Source of the DNA: Devosia sp. Leaf420
GTDB taxonomy: Bacteria; Pseudomonadota; Alphaproteobacteria; Rhizobiales; Devosiaceae
Direction: 5' to 3'
Assembly (NCBI RefSeq): GCF_001425445.1
Contig: NZ_LMQU01000013.1
Span: 186,001 to 250,000 of the forward strand
DNA length: 64,000 nucleotides
Shown piece by piece: positions 51,718 to 61,705 of the stretch. The first letter of the stretch is position 1. Each line of letters begins with the position of its first letter. Made by a program: the position numbers and the translations under genes. The notes below the pieces were generated by a model that did no database searches, was not told the origin of the DNA, and saw only the letters and a list, made by a program, of their open reading frames with translations.

Positions 51718-52487
51718 TGTTTACGCTCAACATCGATTGGGCGCCTGGCGCCGCCTTTACCTATCTCATCCTGTTTTCGCGCATCGCCGCGATGCTGATG
51801 CTGATGCCGGCATTGGGTGAAGACACGATCCCCGCGCGCTTGCGTCTCTCCTTTGCGCTGCTGCTGACTTTGGTACTATACCCATTGCTGCGCGACGTGA
51901 TTCCGCCCGCTTCGACCGATTTCGGCCCGATGCTGGGACTGCTGTTCCATGAGATCGCCGTTGGCCTCATTATCGGGGCCATCGTGCGCATCACCACCAT
52001 GGCCACCCAGGTCGCGGGCGCCATCGTCGCCTTCCAGACTGGCCTTTCCGGCGCCATGGCGGCCGACCCGACCCAGCAGGGCATGCAGGCTGCGGTGTTT
52101 TCAAGCTTTCTGTCGTTCCTCGGCATCACGCTGATCTTTGCGACCGATCTCCATCACATGATCCTCGCGGCGATCTACGACAGCTATGATGTGTTCTCGC
52201 CGACCATGCCCATCATGTCGGAAGATGCCATGCAACTGGCGCTCAAGACCGTCGCCGGCGCCTTCTCGGTCGGCGTGCAGATGTCTGCGCCCTTCATCGT
52301 CTTCGGACTCGTGTTCAACCTTGGCGCCGGCATCCTGGCGCGCCTGATGCCTGCCTTGCAGGTCTATTTTCTGCTCATGCCCGCCAACATCCTCGCCGGC
52401 CTCGTGCTTTTCGCGCTCCTGCTCATGATGATGATGGGGTGGTATCTCTCCGCCTTTGAAAATCATCTGGCCATGTGGCGGGGGTAG
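51717..52487 (+). CDS. fliR: Flagellar type III export protein FliR
   Basis: 256 residues with about six membrane helices. Family features are FSRIAAMLMLMPALGEDTIP near residue 20, LGLLFHEIAVGLIIGAIVRI near residue 73, and PALQVYFLLMPANILAGLVL near the C terminus. The ATG at 51717 overlaps the fliQ stop. FlhB follows after 3 bases. Confidence 0.94.
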   Translation: MFTLNIDWAPGAAFTYLILFSRIAAMLMLMPALGEDTIPARLRLSFALLLTLVLYPLLRDVIPPASTDFGPMLGLLFHEIAVGLIIGAIVRITTMATQVAGAIVAFQTGLSGAMAADPTQQGMQAAVFSSFLSFLGITLIFATDLHHMILAAIYDSYDVFSPTMPIMSEDAMQLALKTVAGAFSVGVQMSAPFIVFGLVFNLGAGILARLMPALQVYFLLMPANILAGLVLFALLLMMMMGWYLSAFENHLAMWRG

Positions 52488-52490
52488 TCG

Positions 52491-53573
52491 ATGTCAGACG
52501 AGGCCCCGGAGCAGGAAAGCAAAACAGAAGATCCCTCCCATAGAAAGCTCGAGGAAGCCCATAAAAAGGGCGATGTCGCCAAGAGCCACGAGGTAACGGC
52601 CTGGTTCATGCTGGTGGGCATGGCCGTCGTGGTCTCGTCGATGGCGCCTTGGGTCGCCCAGCAGATCAGCAATCCACTGCAGATCATCATGATGAATGCC
52701 GATCGCTTCGACGTCGAGGGGTCGGGTTTCTCTGCCTTTTTCAATGGGCTCGCGCTCGCCATGATCGGCGCAGTGCTAGCCCCGCTTGGCGTGCTCTATG
52801 TCTGCGGCGTCGTTGCCAATCTCATCCAGCACAAGCCGCTGTTCTCTACCGAGCCCGTCACCCCGAAATTCTCCAAGATTTCTCCGCTCGCTGGAGCCAA
52901 GCGCCTGTTCTCGGGCGAAGCGCTGGTCAATTTTGGCAAGGGGCTCGCCAAGATCGCCGTTGTCGGCACCGTCGTCGTGATGACTGTCTGGCCCGAGCGA
53001 GATCGCCTCGACACCATGATGACGGCCGACCCGATCGTCATCCTGCTCGATTTCCAGGAATTGGCGGTCAAGATCCTGACCTCCGTGCTCATCGTCGTCA
53101 CCGCCATTGCGGCCGCCGACTACTTCTACACACGCAACAAGTGGTGGAAGCGGCAGATGATGACCATGCAGGAAACGCGCGACGAATATAAGCAGATGGA
53201 AGGCGATCCGCACGTCAAGGGCCGCATTCGCCAGCTCCGGCAGGAGAAGGCGCGTAAGCGCATGATGCAGGCCGTGCCCGACGCCACGGTCGTTGTCACC
53301 AACCCGACCCACTATGCCGTGGCGCTTAAATACGAAAAGGGCATGGGCGCACCAAAATGCGTCGCTAAGGGCGCCGACGCGGTCGCCTTGCGCATTCGCA
53401 CCGTGGCCAAGGAAAGCGATGTGCCGATCATCGAAAATCCGCCGCTCGCCCGCGCGCTCTACGCGTCGGTTGACGTTGACCAGGATATCCCCGCCGAACA
53501 CTTCAAGGCTGTCGCCGAGATTATCGGCTTCGTCATGCGCCTCAAGCACGGGCAGAGCTGGAAGGCGCGCTGA
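52491..53573 (+). CDS. flhB: Flagellar export switch protein FlhB
   Basis: 360 residues. A charged N terminus (ESKTEDPSHRKLEEAHKKGD) precedes four membrane helices and a cytoplasmic domain with the self-cleaving NPTH motif (VVVTNPTHYAVALKYEKGMG) near residue 268. FlhB cleavage switches export from rod/hook to filament substrates. Its last 115 bases overlap, on the opposite strand, the 3' end of the next gene. Confidence 0.95.
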   Translation: MSDEAPEQESKTEDPSHRKLEEAHKKGDVAKSHEVTAWFMLVGMAVVVSSMAPWVAQQISNPLQIIMMNADRFDVEGSGFSAFFNGLALAMIGAVLAPLGVLYVCGVVANLIQHKPLFSTEPVTPKFSKISPLAGAKRLFSGEALVNFGKGLAKIAVVGTVVVMTVWPERDRLDTMMTADPIVILLDFQELAVKILTSVLIVVTAIAAADYFYTRNKWWKRQMMTMQETRDEYKQMEGDPHVKGRIRQLRQEKARKRMMQAVPDATVVVTNPTHYAVALKYEKGMGAPKCVAKGADAVALRIRTVAKESDVPIIENPPLARALYASVDVDQDIPAEHFKAVAEIIGFVMRLKHGQSWKAR

Positions 53574-54118
53574 TCGCGGCTGTGCTGCTGGAGGCCTAGG
53601 GTTGAGATCACGAAATCCGCCCGCGCGACGACCGGGATTTTTGGAAGCTCGATCACGTCATATCCCATTGCGGGGTAGTCGCGCTTTAGCCGCTCATATT
53701 CCACCAGTGCGGCGTCTAGCCCATGTTGCCGCTCGGCATCTCTGCGGTAGATCTCTGGCCATGGCGGCGTCAAAAACACTGTCTTGTGGAAGCTCGGATA
53801 GCCAGCCTCATAGAGCACGCCGCGATTGCCCGTCACTTCGGCCAGACCAGACAGAGCATCGAAAAGCCCGCGGTCGAAAAATACCGGGCCATCGAGTGTA
53901 CTTGCCGTCGCAAGATCCTCTCGCGAGAGCGACACTACTCTGGTCAGAAACCCCTTGAGATCCAGCCAGGGCAGGGCGCTTCCGCCCGCGGCTTCTTCCT
54001 CGATAACGATCCTTCGCCCGGGCTCTTCGATCACGGCAAAGCCGCGCCGGGACAGTTCGGTCAGCAGCGTGGATTTGCCGCCGCCTGAGCAGCCGGAAAT
54101 AATGATCAACCCGTTCAA
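53459..54118 (-). CDS. Small AAA/P-loop ATPase (AAA_28-like)
   Basis: 219 residues from a TTG at 54118, which has AAAGGA about 10 bases upstream and begins directly at the first strand (NGLIIISGCSGGGKSTLLTE, Walker A). Other features are AVIEEPGRRIVIEEE and PVFFDRGLFDALSGLAEVTG, then VFLTPPWPEIYRRDAERQHG. These resemble the AAA_28 family of kinase-like ATPases, of unknown substrate. The last ~38 residues lie antisense to the end of flhB and may not be conserved. No operon partner is seen. Confidence 0.75.
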   Translation of the reverse strand: MNGLIIISGCSGGGKSTLLTELSRRGFAVIEEPGRRIVIEEEAAGGSALPWLDLKGFLTRVVSLSREDLATASTLDGPVFFDRGLFDALSGLAEVTGNRGVLYEAGYPSFHKTVFLTPPWPEIYRRDAERQHGLDAALVEYERLKRDYPAMGYDVIELPKIPVVARADFVISTLGLQQHSRDQRAFQLCPCLRRMTKPIISATALKCSAGISWSTSTDA

Positions 54119-54277
54119 ATTCGAATTCCTTTCGTGAGGTTTTATTGCGCCAAACCGCAGGGATTTGAGGCACAGGGCGGGAAAAGCCGCCTTCGCTCTC
54201 CCAACGGGGGAATCCATTTGCTAAACCAATGTCGAGTGTCCCGAATCGGGGCAGGTTTTGCGCTGGAGCTCCCATTC

Positions 54278-56848
54278 ATGGCCACGACGCCGCTCGGCGA
54301 AGACAACTACCCCGATCCGTTGGTTTCTGCTGCCAAGGGCGGTGCCGGTCTCTGGCGCGTCGCGGCGCTGGGGCTTGTTCTGGTCGGCGCCGCGGTTGCC
54401 TTTGCGCTCTTTGGTGAGCGGGTCCCGGCCGAAGTGGTCATGACTTTTGTGGGGCTGCTGGCCGTCGCCGGAGTCTTCTTCCTCTTTGGCTTGGCTGCCG
54501 GGCTGTTCCGCTTCGCGGCGTCCGAAGAGCGCCGGACGATCGCCCGAGCTGTGGTCGATACGGCTGCACGCGGGATCGTCGTGGCCGATCGCGATGGCAA
54601 GATCGCCTATGTGAATTCGCACTATGGCAATTTTAATGGAGCGCTGACCAATGGCGTGCCCGTCAGCCTGCCGCGCCTTTTCGCCGGACAGGCCGATGCC
54701 GGCGAGGCCATTTACCGGCTTACCCGCGCCGCCAAGGATGGCCGTAATGCAATCGAGGATTTGCGCATCGTCGGCGGCCTCGGTGGGTCGCAGACCGAGA
54801 GCGCTCGGGCCTTCTGGTATCGCATTTCCGTCCGGCCGCTGCCAGCCACCGATGAGACGACCAAGCCGATGGTCGTCTGGACCGTCGAAGACATTACGCG
54901 CGACCGCGAAAGCAACGAAACCGCTTTCCTCGATCTCCAGCGCGCCATCGATTATCTCGATCATTCTCCCGCCGGCTTCTTCTCCGCCGATGCTCAAGGC
55001 CGCATCCAATACCTCAACTCGACGCTCGCCGATTGGCTGGGCTACGACCTTGCCGAGTTCAACGCCGGTCATTTGAGCCTTGGCGATGTGGTCCGTGGCG
55101 ATGGTGCGACGCTCCTGATGCGCGGCCGTCGCGATGGCGAAATCCACACCGAGATCATCGATATCGACCTCGTGCGCCGCAATGGCACCGCCTTGCCGGT
55201 TCGTATGTTGCACCGCGCCGCGCGTCTTGCTGATGGCGAATTGGGCGAGACGCGGACCCTCGTCCTCGATCGCTCCAGCGCCCCCGAAAGCGAAGAAGAA
55301 CTCCGCGCCGCCGAAGTCCGCTTCTCGCGCTTCTTCAACGACACGCCTTTCGCCATTGCTACCCTCGATGGCCAAGGCCGCATTGTGCGAACCAACGCTC
55401 CATTCGGGCGCATCTTCCGCTGGTCTGGCGAGGAAAAGAGCTTGGAACTGCAGCCGATGCATGACCTCATCGGCGAAGGCAGCCGCGACAAGCTTATGCG
55501 CGCACTGTCCGACGCTACGGCACAGCGCAGTGAAGTCGAACCCGTCGACGCGCAGTTGAGCGTCGAAGGCGAGCATGCCGTCAGGCTCTATATCTCCGCG
55601 TCCGAAGTCAGTGCCGGCTCACCTGAGCAGATCAACGTCTATGCGCTCGATATGACCGATCAGCGCAAGCTCGAAGCCCAGTTCGCTCAGAGCCAGAAGA
55701 TGCAGGCGGTCGGCCAGCTTGCGGGGGGCGTCGCGCACGATTTCAACAATCTGCTCACCGCCATCATCGGCTTCTCCGATCTCCTGCTGCTCAAGCACAA
55801 GCCGGGCGATCCGTCGTTCAGCGAACTCATGCAGATCAAGCAGAATGCCAATCGCGCTGCCGGTCTTACTCGTCAGCTACTCGCCTTCTCGCGCCGCCAG
55901 ACTTTGCGCCCGCAAGTGCTCGAACTGCCGCTGATCGTCGATGACCTCACCGTGCTGTTGAAGCGCATGATCGGCGAGAAGAACAATCTGACGGTCGAGC
56001 ACGGCCGAAATATCTGGCCAGTCCGTGCCGACGTGGTGCAGCTCGAACAGGTCATCATTAATCTCGTCGTCAATGCGCGCGACGCCATGCCCGATGGTGG
56101 CTCGATCACAGTCCGCACCAACAACATCACCGAAGACGAAGCCCGCGACCTCAAGTTCGATGGCATGGCCGCTGCAGACTATGTCCTTATCGACGTCCAG
56201 GATACGGGCACCGGCATGAGCCCCGAAGTCATGGCGAAAATCTTTGAGCCCTTCTTCACCACCAAGGAATTGGGCAAGGGCACAGGCCTCGGCCTCTCGA
56301 CGGTCTACGGCATCGTCAAGCAGACCGAAGGCTTCATCTATCCCGTCTCGGTTGTCGGCGTCGGCACGACCTTCAAGATTTTCCTGCCGCGCTATGTCCC
56401 GACCGCGGAAGAGACCGCGGCCAAGGTCGCCATCGCCACGGCGCCGGCCAAGGACCTCACCGGCCACGAACGCATTCTCCTTGTCGAAGACGAGGAAAGC
56501 GTTCGCGCCTTCTCGGCCCGCGCACTGCGCACCACCGGCTATGAAGTCTTCGAAGCCGATGGCGGCGAAGAGGCGCTCGAAGTGCTCGAACACCTCGATT
56601 ACAAGGTCGACCTCATCATTTCCGACGTCGTCATGCCGGAAATGGACGGGCCGACCATGCTCAAGGTCATCCGCGAAAAGATGACGAACCTGAAAATCAT
56701 ATTTGTGTCGGGTTACGCCGAAGAAAGCGTGCGCCGCGATATCGAGGATGATCAGAGCGTCGACTTCCTGCCAAAACCCTATTCGCTCGACCAGATCAAT
56801 TCCAAGGTCAAGGAAGTGCTTCGGCGCCAGGACAAGACTGACGGCTAG
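54278..56848 (+). CDS. cckA: Hybrid histidine kinase CckA
   Basis: 856 residues. Two membrane helices near residues 27-47 and 55-76, then PAS-like sensor domains ([60 protein letters not shown]). The kinase has the H-box [20 protein letters not shown] (His near residue 486) and ATPase motifs [14 protein letters not shown] and [15 protein letters not shown]. The receiver domain has its phospho-acceptor Asp near residue 782 ([12 protein letters not shown]). In Caulobacter it phosphorylates CtrA through ChpT; both are outside the window. The ATG at 54278 gives the short cytoplasmic N terminus usual for CckA. Confidence 0.93.
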   Translation: MATTPLGEDNYPDPLVSAAKGGAGLWRVAALGLVLVGAAVAFALFGERVPAEVVMTFVGLLAVAGVFFLFGLAAGLFRFAASEERRTIARAVVDTAARGIVVADRDGKIAYVNSHYGNFNGALTNGVPVSLPRLFAGQADAGEAIYRLTRAAKDGRNAIEDLRIVGGLGGSQTESARAFWYRISVRPLPATDETTKPMVVWTVEDITRDRESNETAFLDLQRAIDYLDHSPAGFFSADAQGRIQYLNSTLADWLGYDLAEFNAGHLSLGDVVRGDGATLLMRGRRDGEIHTEIIDIDLVRRNGTALPVRMLHRAARLADGELGETRTLVLDRSSAPESEEELRAAEVRFSRFFNDTPFAIATLDGQGRIVRTNAPFGRIFRWSGEEKSLELQPMHDLIGEGSRDKLMRALSDATAQRSEVEPVDAQLSVEGEHAVRLYISASEVSAGSPEQINVYALDMTDQRKLEAQFAQSQKMQAVGQLAGGVAHDFNNLLTAIIGFSDLLLLKHKPGDPSFSELMQIKQNANRAAGLTRQLLAFSRRQTLRPQVLELPLIVDDLTVLLKRMIGEKNNLTVEHGRNIWPVRADVVQLEQVIINLVVNARDAMPDGGSITVRTNNITEDEARDLKFDGMAAADYVLIDVQDTGTGMSPEVMAKIFEPFFTTKELGKGTGLGLSTVYGIVKQTEGFIYPVSVVGVGTTFKIFLPRYVPTAEETAAKVAIATAPAKDLTGHERILLVEDEESVRAFSARALRTTGYEVFEADGGEEALEVLEHLDYKVDLIISDVVMPEMDGPTMLKVIREKMTNLKIIFVSGYAEESVRRDIEDDQSVDFLPKPYSLDQINSKVKEVLRRQDKTDG

Positions 56849-56891
56849 GGCAGGGCGCAACATCGCCCTGCCACCTCAGTTCGGAGCTTTC

Positions 56892-57287
56892 ATGAACCAC
56901 CAAAACCGCATCGAAGGCCCGAACGAATATAACGTCCTCGGCGAAGCGCTGCAGCCGTGCTCCGACGATCCTCTCACGGGCTTCTTCCGCACCGGCTATT
57001 GCGCGGCTGGCCCAGAAAACTCGGCCGTGCATCTTGTCTGCATCGAAGCCACAGCCGAGTTCCTCGCCTATTCCAAATCCGTCGGCAACGACCTCTCGAC
57101 GCCACGCCCCGAGTTCGGCTTTACCGGCATCGTCCCCGGCAATCGCTGGTGCCTCGTCGCCGCCCGCTGGCTGCAGGCCCATGAAGCCGGCAAGGCGCCA
57201 CGCATCCATCTCCGCGCCACCAACCGCAAGGTTCTCGACCTCGTTCCGCTAGACATTCTGAAGCGTTACGCAATCGACTTGAACTGA
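56892..57287 (+). CDS. DUF2237 family protein
   Basis: 131 residues. It matches DUF2237: YNVLGEALQPCSDDPLTGFF near the N terminus, then GYCAAGPENSAVHLVCIEAT, and GNDLSTPRPEFGFTGIVPGN then RWCLVAARW. The conserved cysteines (QPC, GYC, LVC, RWC) suggest a metal or redox role, but the function is unknown. It begins 43 bases after cckA on the same strand and may be co-transcribed. It is convergent with the GST pseudogene, 10 bases apart. Confidence 0.88.
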   Translation: MNHQNRIEGPNEYNVLGEALQPCSDDPLTGFFRTGYCAAGPENSAVHLVCIEATAEFLAYSKSVGNDLSTPRPEFGFTGIVPGNRWCLVAARWLQAHEAGKAPRIHLRATNRKVLDLVPLDILKRYAIDLN

Positions 57288-57297
57288 CGCATCAACC

Positions 57298-57941
57298 TCA
57301 GTCGTATGCCCGTAGTTCGTCGTAAGATACCATCACATGCTCGCGGAAAGCCTGCCGCTGCGTGAGTTGGTGATAATAGCGCTCGATATTGGGCCAGCTT
57401 GGTCGCGGAATATCGATGTCGAAATAGCGATAGAGCACGTGTCCAAACTGGATATCGGCGAGCGTAAAATCGCCGCCCGCCATAAATGTATGCCGCGCCA
57501 ACTGCGCCTCGGCAATCGCGAGGATTGCATGCAGCTTTTCAAGCGCCGCTGCGATCGCCACGGGATCACGCCGTGACGGCGCCGTCCGTACCACGCGCCA
57601 AAATACCGGGGCCGTAAAAGCCAGCGTCACATTGATCTTGGCCCACTCTGCCCACTGATCCACCGGCGCCCGCACTGCCGGATCGCTCGGCCAAAACGGA
57701 GCATCGCCGTAGCGCCCCGCGAGATAACGCAAAATGGCGCCCGTCTCCCAGATAGGCTGATTGAGCCCATCCTGCAGCACTGGCACCGTCCCATTCGGGT
57801 TTATCGCCAAAATTCCGGCGTATCATTGCCGCCGAAGCGATGCCCGACATCGTAGCGCTCGTAGGGCAGCCCGAGTTCGCCGATGCACCACATCAGCGCC
57901 TGCACATTCGACGATGTCTTGCGCCCCCAGACTGTCAGCAT
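57298..57941 (-). pseudogene. Glutathione S-transferase gene broken by a one-base frameshift
   Basis: From the ATG at 57941 the frame encodes a thioredoxin-fold N terminus (MLTVWGRKTSSNVQALMWCI, then GNDTPEFWR) and stops. The rest continues in another frame from AINPNGTVPVLQDGLNQPIW to the C-terminal helical domain ending SYDELRAYD. Adding one T to the TTTT run (AAAA at 57809-57812 on the plus strand) restores EF-L-AINPNGTVPVL, the usual GST active-site region. It is therefore either a recent frameshift or a sequencing error. About 214 residues if repaired. It is third in a minus-strand row with the aldo-keto reductase and GguC-like genes. Confidence 0.88.
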
Positions 57942-57949
57942 GTGATGGC

Positions 57950-58966
57950 TCAGGCGGTTCCGCCCGGTATCGGCGTCCCCTCGGCCAATAGACCCTTCTC
58001 CGCTAGCGCGGTCCACAACGCGTCTGGGATCTTCGCATCCCACCAATTCAAAATGCCATCCAGCTCCTCGGGAGAGCGAGGACCCGGCAGCACATTGCAC
58101 ACGGCCGGATGGGTCAGCGGAAACTGCAGCGCCGCCGCGGGCAGTGGCACGCCGAACTCACGACACACGGCCTCGATCCCGCGAACCTTGGTGACGATCT
58201 CTTCCGGCGCGCGCTCATAATTGAACTTGTCGCCGCCAACCAGAATGCCGGAATTGAACGGTCCGCCGACGACGACCGACGCCTTGCGCGCGATACAGGT
58301 CGAGAGGAATGGCTCCAGCGAAGTCTGTTCCAAGAGCGTATAACGCCCGGCAAGCAGGAACACGTCCCAATCACCAAGCGCAAAGGCGTCCATCAACACC
58401 TGCCACTCGTTGACGCCGAGCCCGATCGCCTTGATCACTCCGCTATCGCGGAGCTCGCGCAGCGCCTTGTACCCGCCGCTCGCCAGTTGCGCCCAGAGCG
58501 GCTTGTTGCCCTCAACCCCATGCGTCGCTGTGCCGATATCATGGACATAGACGATATCCACACGGTCGAGCCCCAGCCGCTGCAGGCTATCTTCGAACGA
58601 GCGCATCACGCCATCGTAGGTGTAAACGTAGTGCTGATCGAATGGCAGGGGATCGACCCAGTTGCCTTTGTCCTGCCGGTCTGGCGAAACCGGCTTGAGC
58701 AACCGCCCGACCTTGGTTGACACCACGGGTCGAACCGCTGCTTCGCGCAGCACGTCGCCGACGAGATGCTCCGATCGCCCCAAGCCATATTGCGGCGCGG
58801 TATCGACATAGGTGATGCCCTTGTCGAGCGCGTGTTGCACCGTGGCTCGAGCCTGGTCAGCCGGCACGCGCGAGAAAATCCCGGCCAGCGATGCGCAGCC
58901 AAGCCCCAGTGTCGTCACCTCGAGCGCCGTCTCGCCCACGCGCCGCGTGTCAAACCCGCTGGTCAC
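57950..58966 (-). CDS. Aldo-keto reductase (L-fucose/D-threo-aldose 1-dehydrogenase-like)
   Basis: 338 residues, TIM-barrel NAD(P)-dependent oxidoreductase. Catalytic residues visible are Asp and Tyr in YVDTAPQYGLGRSEHLVGDV, Lys in VVSTKVGRLL, and His in DIVYVHDIGTAT. The N-terminal TTLGLGCASLAGIFSRV and the PLPAAALQFPLTHPAVCNVL segment match the sugar-dehydrogenase branch of the superfamily. Gene order after an AraD1/GguC protein favours sugar (L-fucose, D-arabinose or similar) oxidation, but the substrate is inferred. Confidence 0.88.
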   Translation of the reverse strand: MTSGFDTRRVGETALEVTTLGLGCASLAGIFSRVPADQARATVQHALDKGITYVDTAPQYGLGRSEHLVGDVLREAAVRPVVSTKVGRLLKPVSPDRQDKGNWVDPLPFDQHYVYTYDGVMRSFEDSLQRLGLDRVDIVYVHDIGTATHGVEGNKPLWAQLASGGYKALRELRDSGVIKAIGLGVNEWQVLMDAFALGDWDVFLLAGRYTLLEQTSLEPFLSTCIARKASVVVGGPFNSGILVGGDKFNYERAPEEIVTKVRGIEAVCREFGVPLPAAALQFPLTHPAVCNVLPGPRSPEELDGILNWWDAKIPDALWTALAEKGLLAEGTPIPGGTA

Positions 58967-59042
58967 CAGAAACCTCCCTTAACTCCCTCCAAAACAACTG
59001 ACATGTTAGTTGCGGCGAGTAAAGTGCAGCGCCCTTCGACAA

Positions 59043-59074
59043 ACAAAAAGGCCCCTCGCTTTTCAGCGAGAGGC
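59043..59074 (-). terminator. Terminator of the gguC-like gene
   Basis: Minus strand GGCCTCTCGCT-GAAA-AGCGAGGGGCC (11 bp with one mismatch) followed by TTTTTG, 23 bases past the gene stop. Confidence 0.88.
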
Positions 59075-59097
59075 CCGATTTCAGTCTTGCTAGACCC

Positions 59098-60093
59098 TCA
59101 GTAGAGCCCGCTGATCAGCACTGGCTTTTCCTGCTCGAGACGCACCGGATTGCGCAGCGGCAAACCGAACTGGCCTTCTTCGATTTCGAAGATGTCGTTT
59201 TCCTTGGTCGAAATGCCATCCGCAAAGCTCAGCGTCGCCGTCCCGAACATATGGACATGCACATCGCCTGGCTCACGGAAGAGGCCATATTTGAAGTGGT
59301 GATATTCGAGGTTGGCGATGGTGTGGCTCATATTGTCCTCGCCGGAGAGGAATGGCTTTTCCCAAAGCACTTCGCCGTCGCGACGAATGCGCGACATGCC
59401 TTCGATATGATTGGGCAGATCGCCAACCCGCAGTTCCGGCCCAAAAGAGCAGGCGCGCAGTTTGGAATGCGCCAGGTAGAGATAGTTGATCCGCTCGGTC
59501 ACGTGGTCGGAAAATTCGTTGGCGAGCGCAAAGCCAAGGCGGCGCGGCTGGCCATTGGCGCCGATCAAATAAATGCCGGCGATTTCAGGCTCTTCGCCCG
59601 CGTCGAGCGCAAAGGAGGGCGAGGGGATCGGATGGCCTGGATTGGAAACAATATGGCCATTGCCTTTATAGAACCATTCGGGCTGCACGCCCTTTTCGCC
59701 GCCAGTTGGCTTGCCGTTTTCCAGCCCCATGCGGAACATTTTCATGCTGTCGGTCAATTCGCCCGCCGGCTTTTCACCATTGCTCTTGTGCATGGCGTCG
59801 CGCGTTGCGGCCGATCCGAGATGGGTCAGGCCAGTACCAGTTACATGCATATGCGTCGCGTCGGGGTGATCGATAGGAGCCAGCAACCGGCCCTCGGCCA
59901 AAAGGGCGGCCTTATCTACAGTGCCACAAAGACCACGCGCATCGATCGCGGCCGATAGACCGCCAAGGCCCGCCAGGGCTGCCTGAGCCAGTTCATAGAC
60001 ACTGCTGACGCCCTCGACCTTGCGAGTCGCTCCGTCGCGCGTCACGCCCACGGCGCGGGTGCCATTGTCATCGAAATACTGGATAAGGTGCAT
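59098..60093 (-). CDS. gguC: AraD1/GguC family protein (fumarylacetoacetate hydrolase-like fold)
   Basis: 331 residues. It matches the AraD1/GguC family: MHLIQYFDDNGTRAVGV at the N terminus, MHVTGTGLTHLGSAATRDAM near residue 75, GFALANEFSDHVTERINYLY, KLRACSFGPELRVGDLP, and GDVHVHMFGTATLSFADGI. Acidic residues in the EPEIAGIYLIG and EFSDH stretches fit an FAH-type metal site. The family is linked to pentose/sugar-acid breakdown (2-keto-3-deoxy sugar acids), consistent with the adjacent aldo-keto reductase. The ATG at 60093 was chosen over an upstream in-frame start. Confidence 0.85.
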   Translation of the reverse strand: MHLIQYFDDNGTRAVGVTRDGATRKVEGVSSVYELAQAALAGLGGLSAAIDARGLCGTVDKAALLAEGRLLAPIDHPDATHMHVTGTGLTHLGSAATRDAMHKSNGEKPAGELTDSMKMFRMGLENGKPTGGEKGVQPEWFYKGNGHIVSNPGHPIPSPSFALDAGEEPEIAGIYLIGANGQPRRLGFALANEFSDHVTERINYLYLAHSKLRACSFGPELRVGDLPNHIEGMSRIRRDGEVLWEKPFLSGEDNMSHTIANLEYHHFKYGLFREPGDVHVHMFGTATLSFADGISTKENDIFEIEEGQFGLPLRNPVRLEQEKPVLISGLY

Positions 60094-60243
60094 GACTTTC
60101 CTTGCCTCCTGGGGCCTTCGGGAGCTTGGCAGGCATAAAGCGCAACCAGTCGCAGCATGTCTAGTCAAAAATCATACTTTTGAGACTCGCGGTCCCAATC
60201 ATCCGCAGAATCATCACACAAGGTCGCATCGGTCAATCTAAAT

Positions 60244-60265
60244 GTTCTCTTTTTGTACCTTGACA
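60244..60265 (+). promoter_or_regulatory. SOS operator overlapping region of the recA promoter
   Basis: GTTC-TCTTTTT-GTAC (60244-60258) matches the alphaproteobacterial LexA box GTTC-N7-GTTC with one mismatch. It is followed immediately by TTGACA (60260-60265), a perfect -35 hexamer. The -10 is not obvious at 17 bases. A second partial box in the reverse sense (GTTC-N7-GTTT) lies at 60271-60285. LexA bound here would block RNA polymerase. Confidence 0.7.
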
Positions 60266-60369
60266 GCAATGAAACATAATGAGAACAAATACAGCACGAC
60301 TTGTGGACATTGATCTCTCGACCCAGCGCGTTGCGTGGTCCTCGAGAGCGTGAAATAAGGAGAGAAATC

Positions 60370-61440
60370 ATGGCTAGCTCGCCGCTTCGCGTTGTTGAGG
60401 GTGGATCGATGGATAAAGACAAGGCTCTTGCGGCAGCGCTGAGCCAGATCGAGCGGAATTTCGGCAAGGGCTCGATCATGCGCCTGGGCGAAAATTCCGC
60501 AATCGAAGTGGAATCGATCTCGACCGGCTCGCTCGGTCTCGATATCGCGCTTGGTATTGGCGGATTGCCCAAGGGCCGTATCGTCGAAATCTTCGGGCCG
60601 GAAAGCTCGGGCAAGACGACGCTGGCTTTGCATGTCATTGCCGAAGCGCAGCGCAAAGGGGGCATCTGCGCCTTTGTCGACGCGGAACATGCGCTCGATC
60701 CGGTCTATGCGCGTAAGCTCGGCGTCAATGTCGATGACCTGTTGATTTCCCAGCCGGATGCCGGCGAACAGGCGCTCGAAATCACCGACACGCTGGTCCG
60801 GTCCGGTGCTATCGACGTTCTCGTCGTCGACTCGGTTGCAGCGCTCACCCCGCGCGCCGAACTCGAAGGCGAAATGGGTGATGCGCTTCCAGGCCTTCAG
60901 GCCCGCCTGATGAGCCAGGCCATGCGCAAGCTGACCTCGTCGATTTCGAAGTCCAAGTGCCTCGTTATCTTCATCAATCAGATCCGTATGAAGATCGGCG
61001 TGATGTATGGTTCGCCCGAAACCACGACGGGCGGTAATGCGCTGAAATTCTATGCTTCGGTTCGTCTCGATATCCGCCGCATCGGCGCGCTCAAGGATCG
61101 CGAAGAAATCGTTGGCAACCAGACCCGCGTCAAGGTGGTCAAGAACAAGCTTGCTCCGCCGTTCCGTCAGGTCGAATTCGACATCATGTATGGCGAAGGC
61201 ATTTCCAAGACTGGCGAATTGCTCGATCTCGGCGTCAAGTCCGGCATCGTCGACAAATCTGGTGCCTGGTTCTCCTGGGATAGCCAGCGCCTGGGGCAGG
61301 GCCGTGAAAACGCCCGTCAGTTCCTCAAGGACAATCCGGAGATTGCCAACACGATCGAGCAGGGCGTCCGCGAGAGTTCGGGCCTCCTTGGCGAAGTCTT
61401 GCTCGTGGCCGGTGGCGAGGAAGACGCCGGCGACGAATAA
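60370..61440 (+). CDS. recA: Recombinase RecA
   Basis: 356 residues, standard. Walker A is [14 protein letters not shown] near residue 77, Walker [15 protein letters not shown], loop L1 [20 protein letters not shown], and L2 region [20 protein letters not shown] with [19 protein letters not shown]. It carries out homologous strand exchange and LexA self-cleavage. AAGGAGAGAAATC precedes the ATG at 60370. Upstream SOS-type box and -35 element suggest DNA-damage control. Confidence 0.98.
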   Translation: MASSPLRVVEGGSMDKDKALAAALSQIERNFGKGSIMRLGENSAIEVESISTGSLGLDIALGIGGLPKGRIVEIFGPESSGKTTLALHVIAEAQRKGGICAFVDAEHALDPVYARKLGVNVDDLLISQPDAGEQALEITDTLVRSGAIDVLVVDSVAALTPRAELEGEMGDALPGLQARLMSQAMRKLTSSISKSKCLVIFINQIRMKIGVMYGSPETTTGGNALKFYASVRLDIRRIGALKDREEIVGNQTRVKVVKNKLAPPFRQVEFDIMYGEGISKTGELLDLGVKSGIVDKSGAWFSWDSQRLGQGRENARQFLKDNPEIANTIEQGVRESSGLLGEVLLVAGGEEDAGDE

Positions 61441-61471
61441 AGCCTCCACAAAAGTCCCATGCATACTTTTT

Positions 61472-61499
61472 GACCCTCGCCATCGGCGGGGGTCTTTTT
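61472..61499 (+). terminator. Terminator of recA
   Basis: GACCCTCGCC-ATC-GGCGGGGGTC, a 10-bp stem (one T-G pair) followed by TTTTT, 31 bases after the recA stop. Confidence 0.9.
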
Positions 61500-61705
61500 C
61501 TAGGGCGAGTTGTAATTGGCAGTTGGTCCGATGCTGCTCTTCTCCTTGTGGTGAGGAAACAAGTGCTGATGTATCGGCATCAGCCACCCCAACCTTCTCC
61601 CATCCCAATATCGCCGCAATGCTGGACATTTCCGTCATTCGCACGATAGAAAGCCACGTTTCTTTCTGGACGCGCCCGCGTTCTGTTCGTCATGAAAGCC
61701 TGTTG

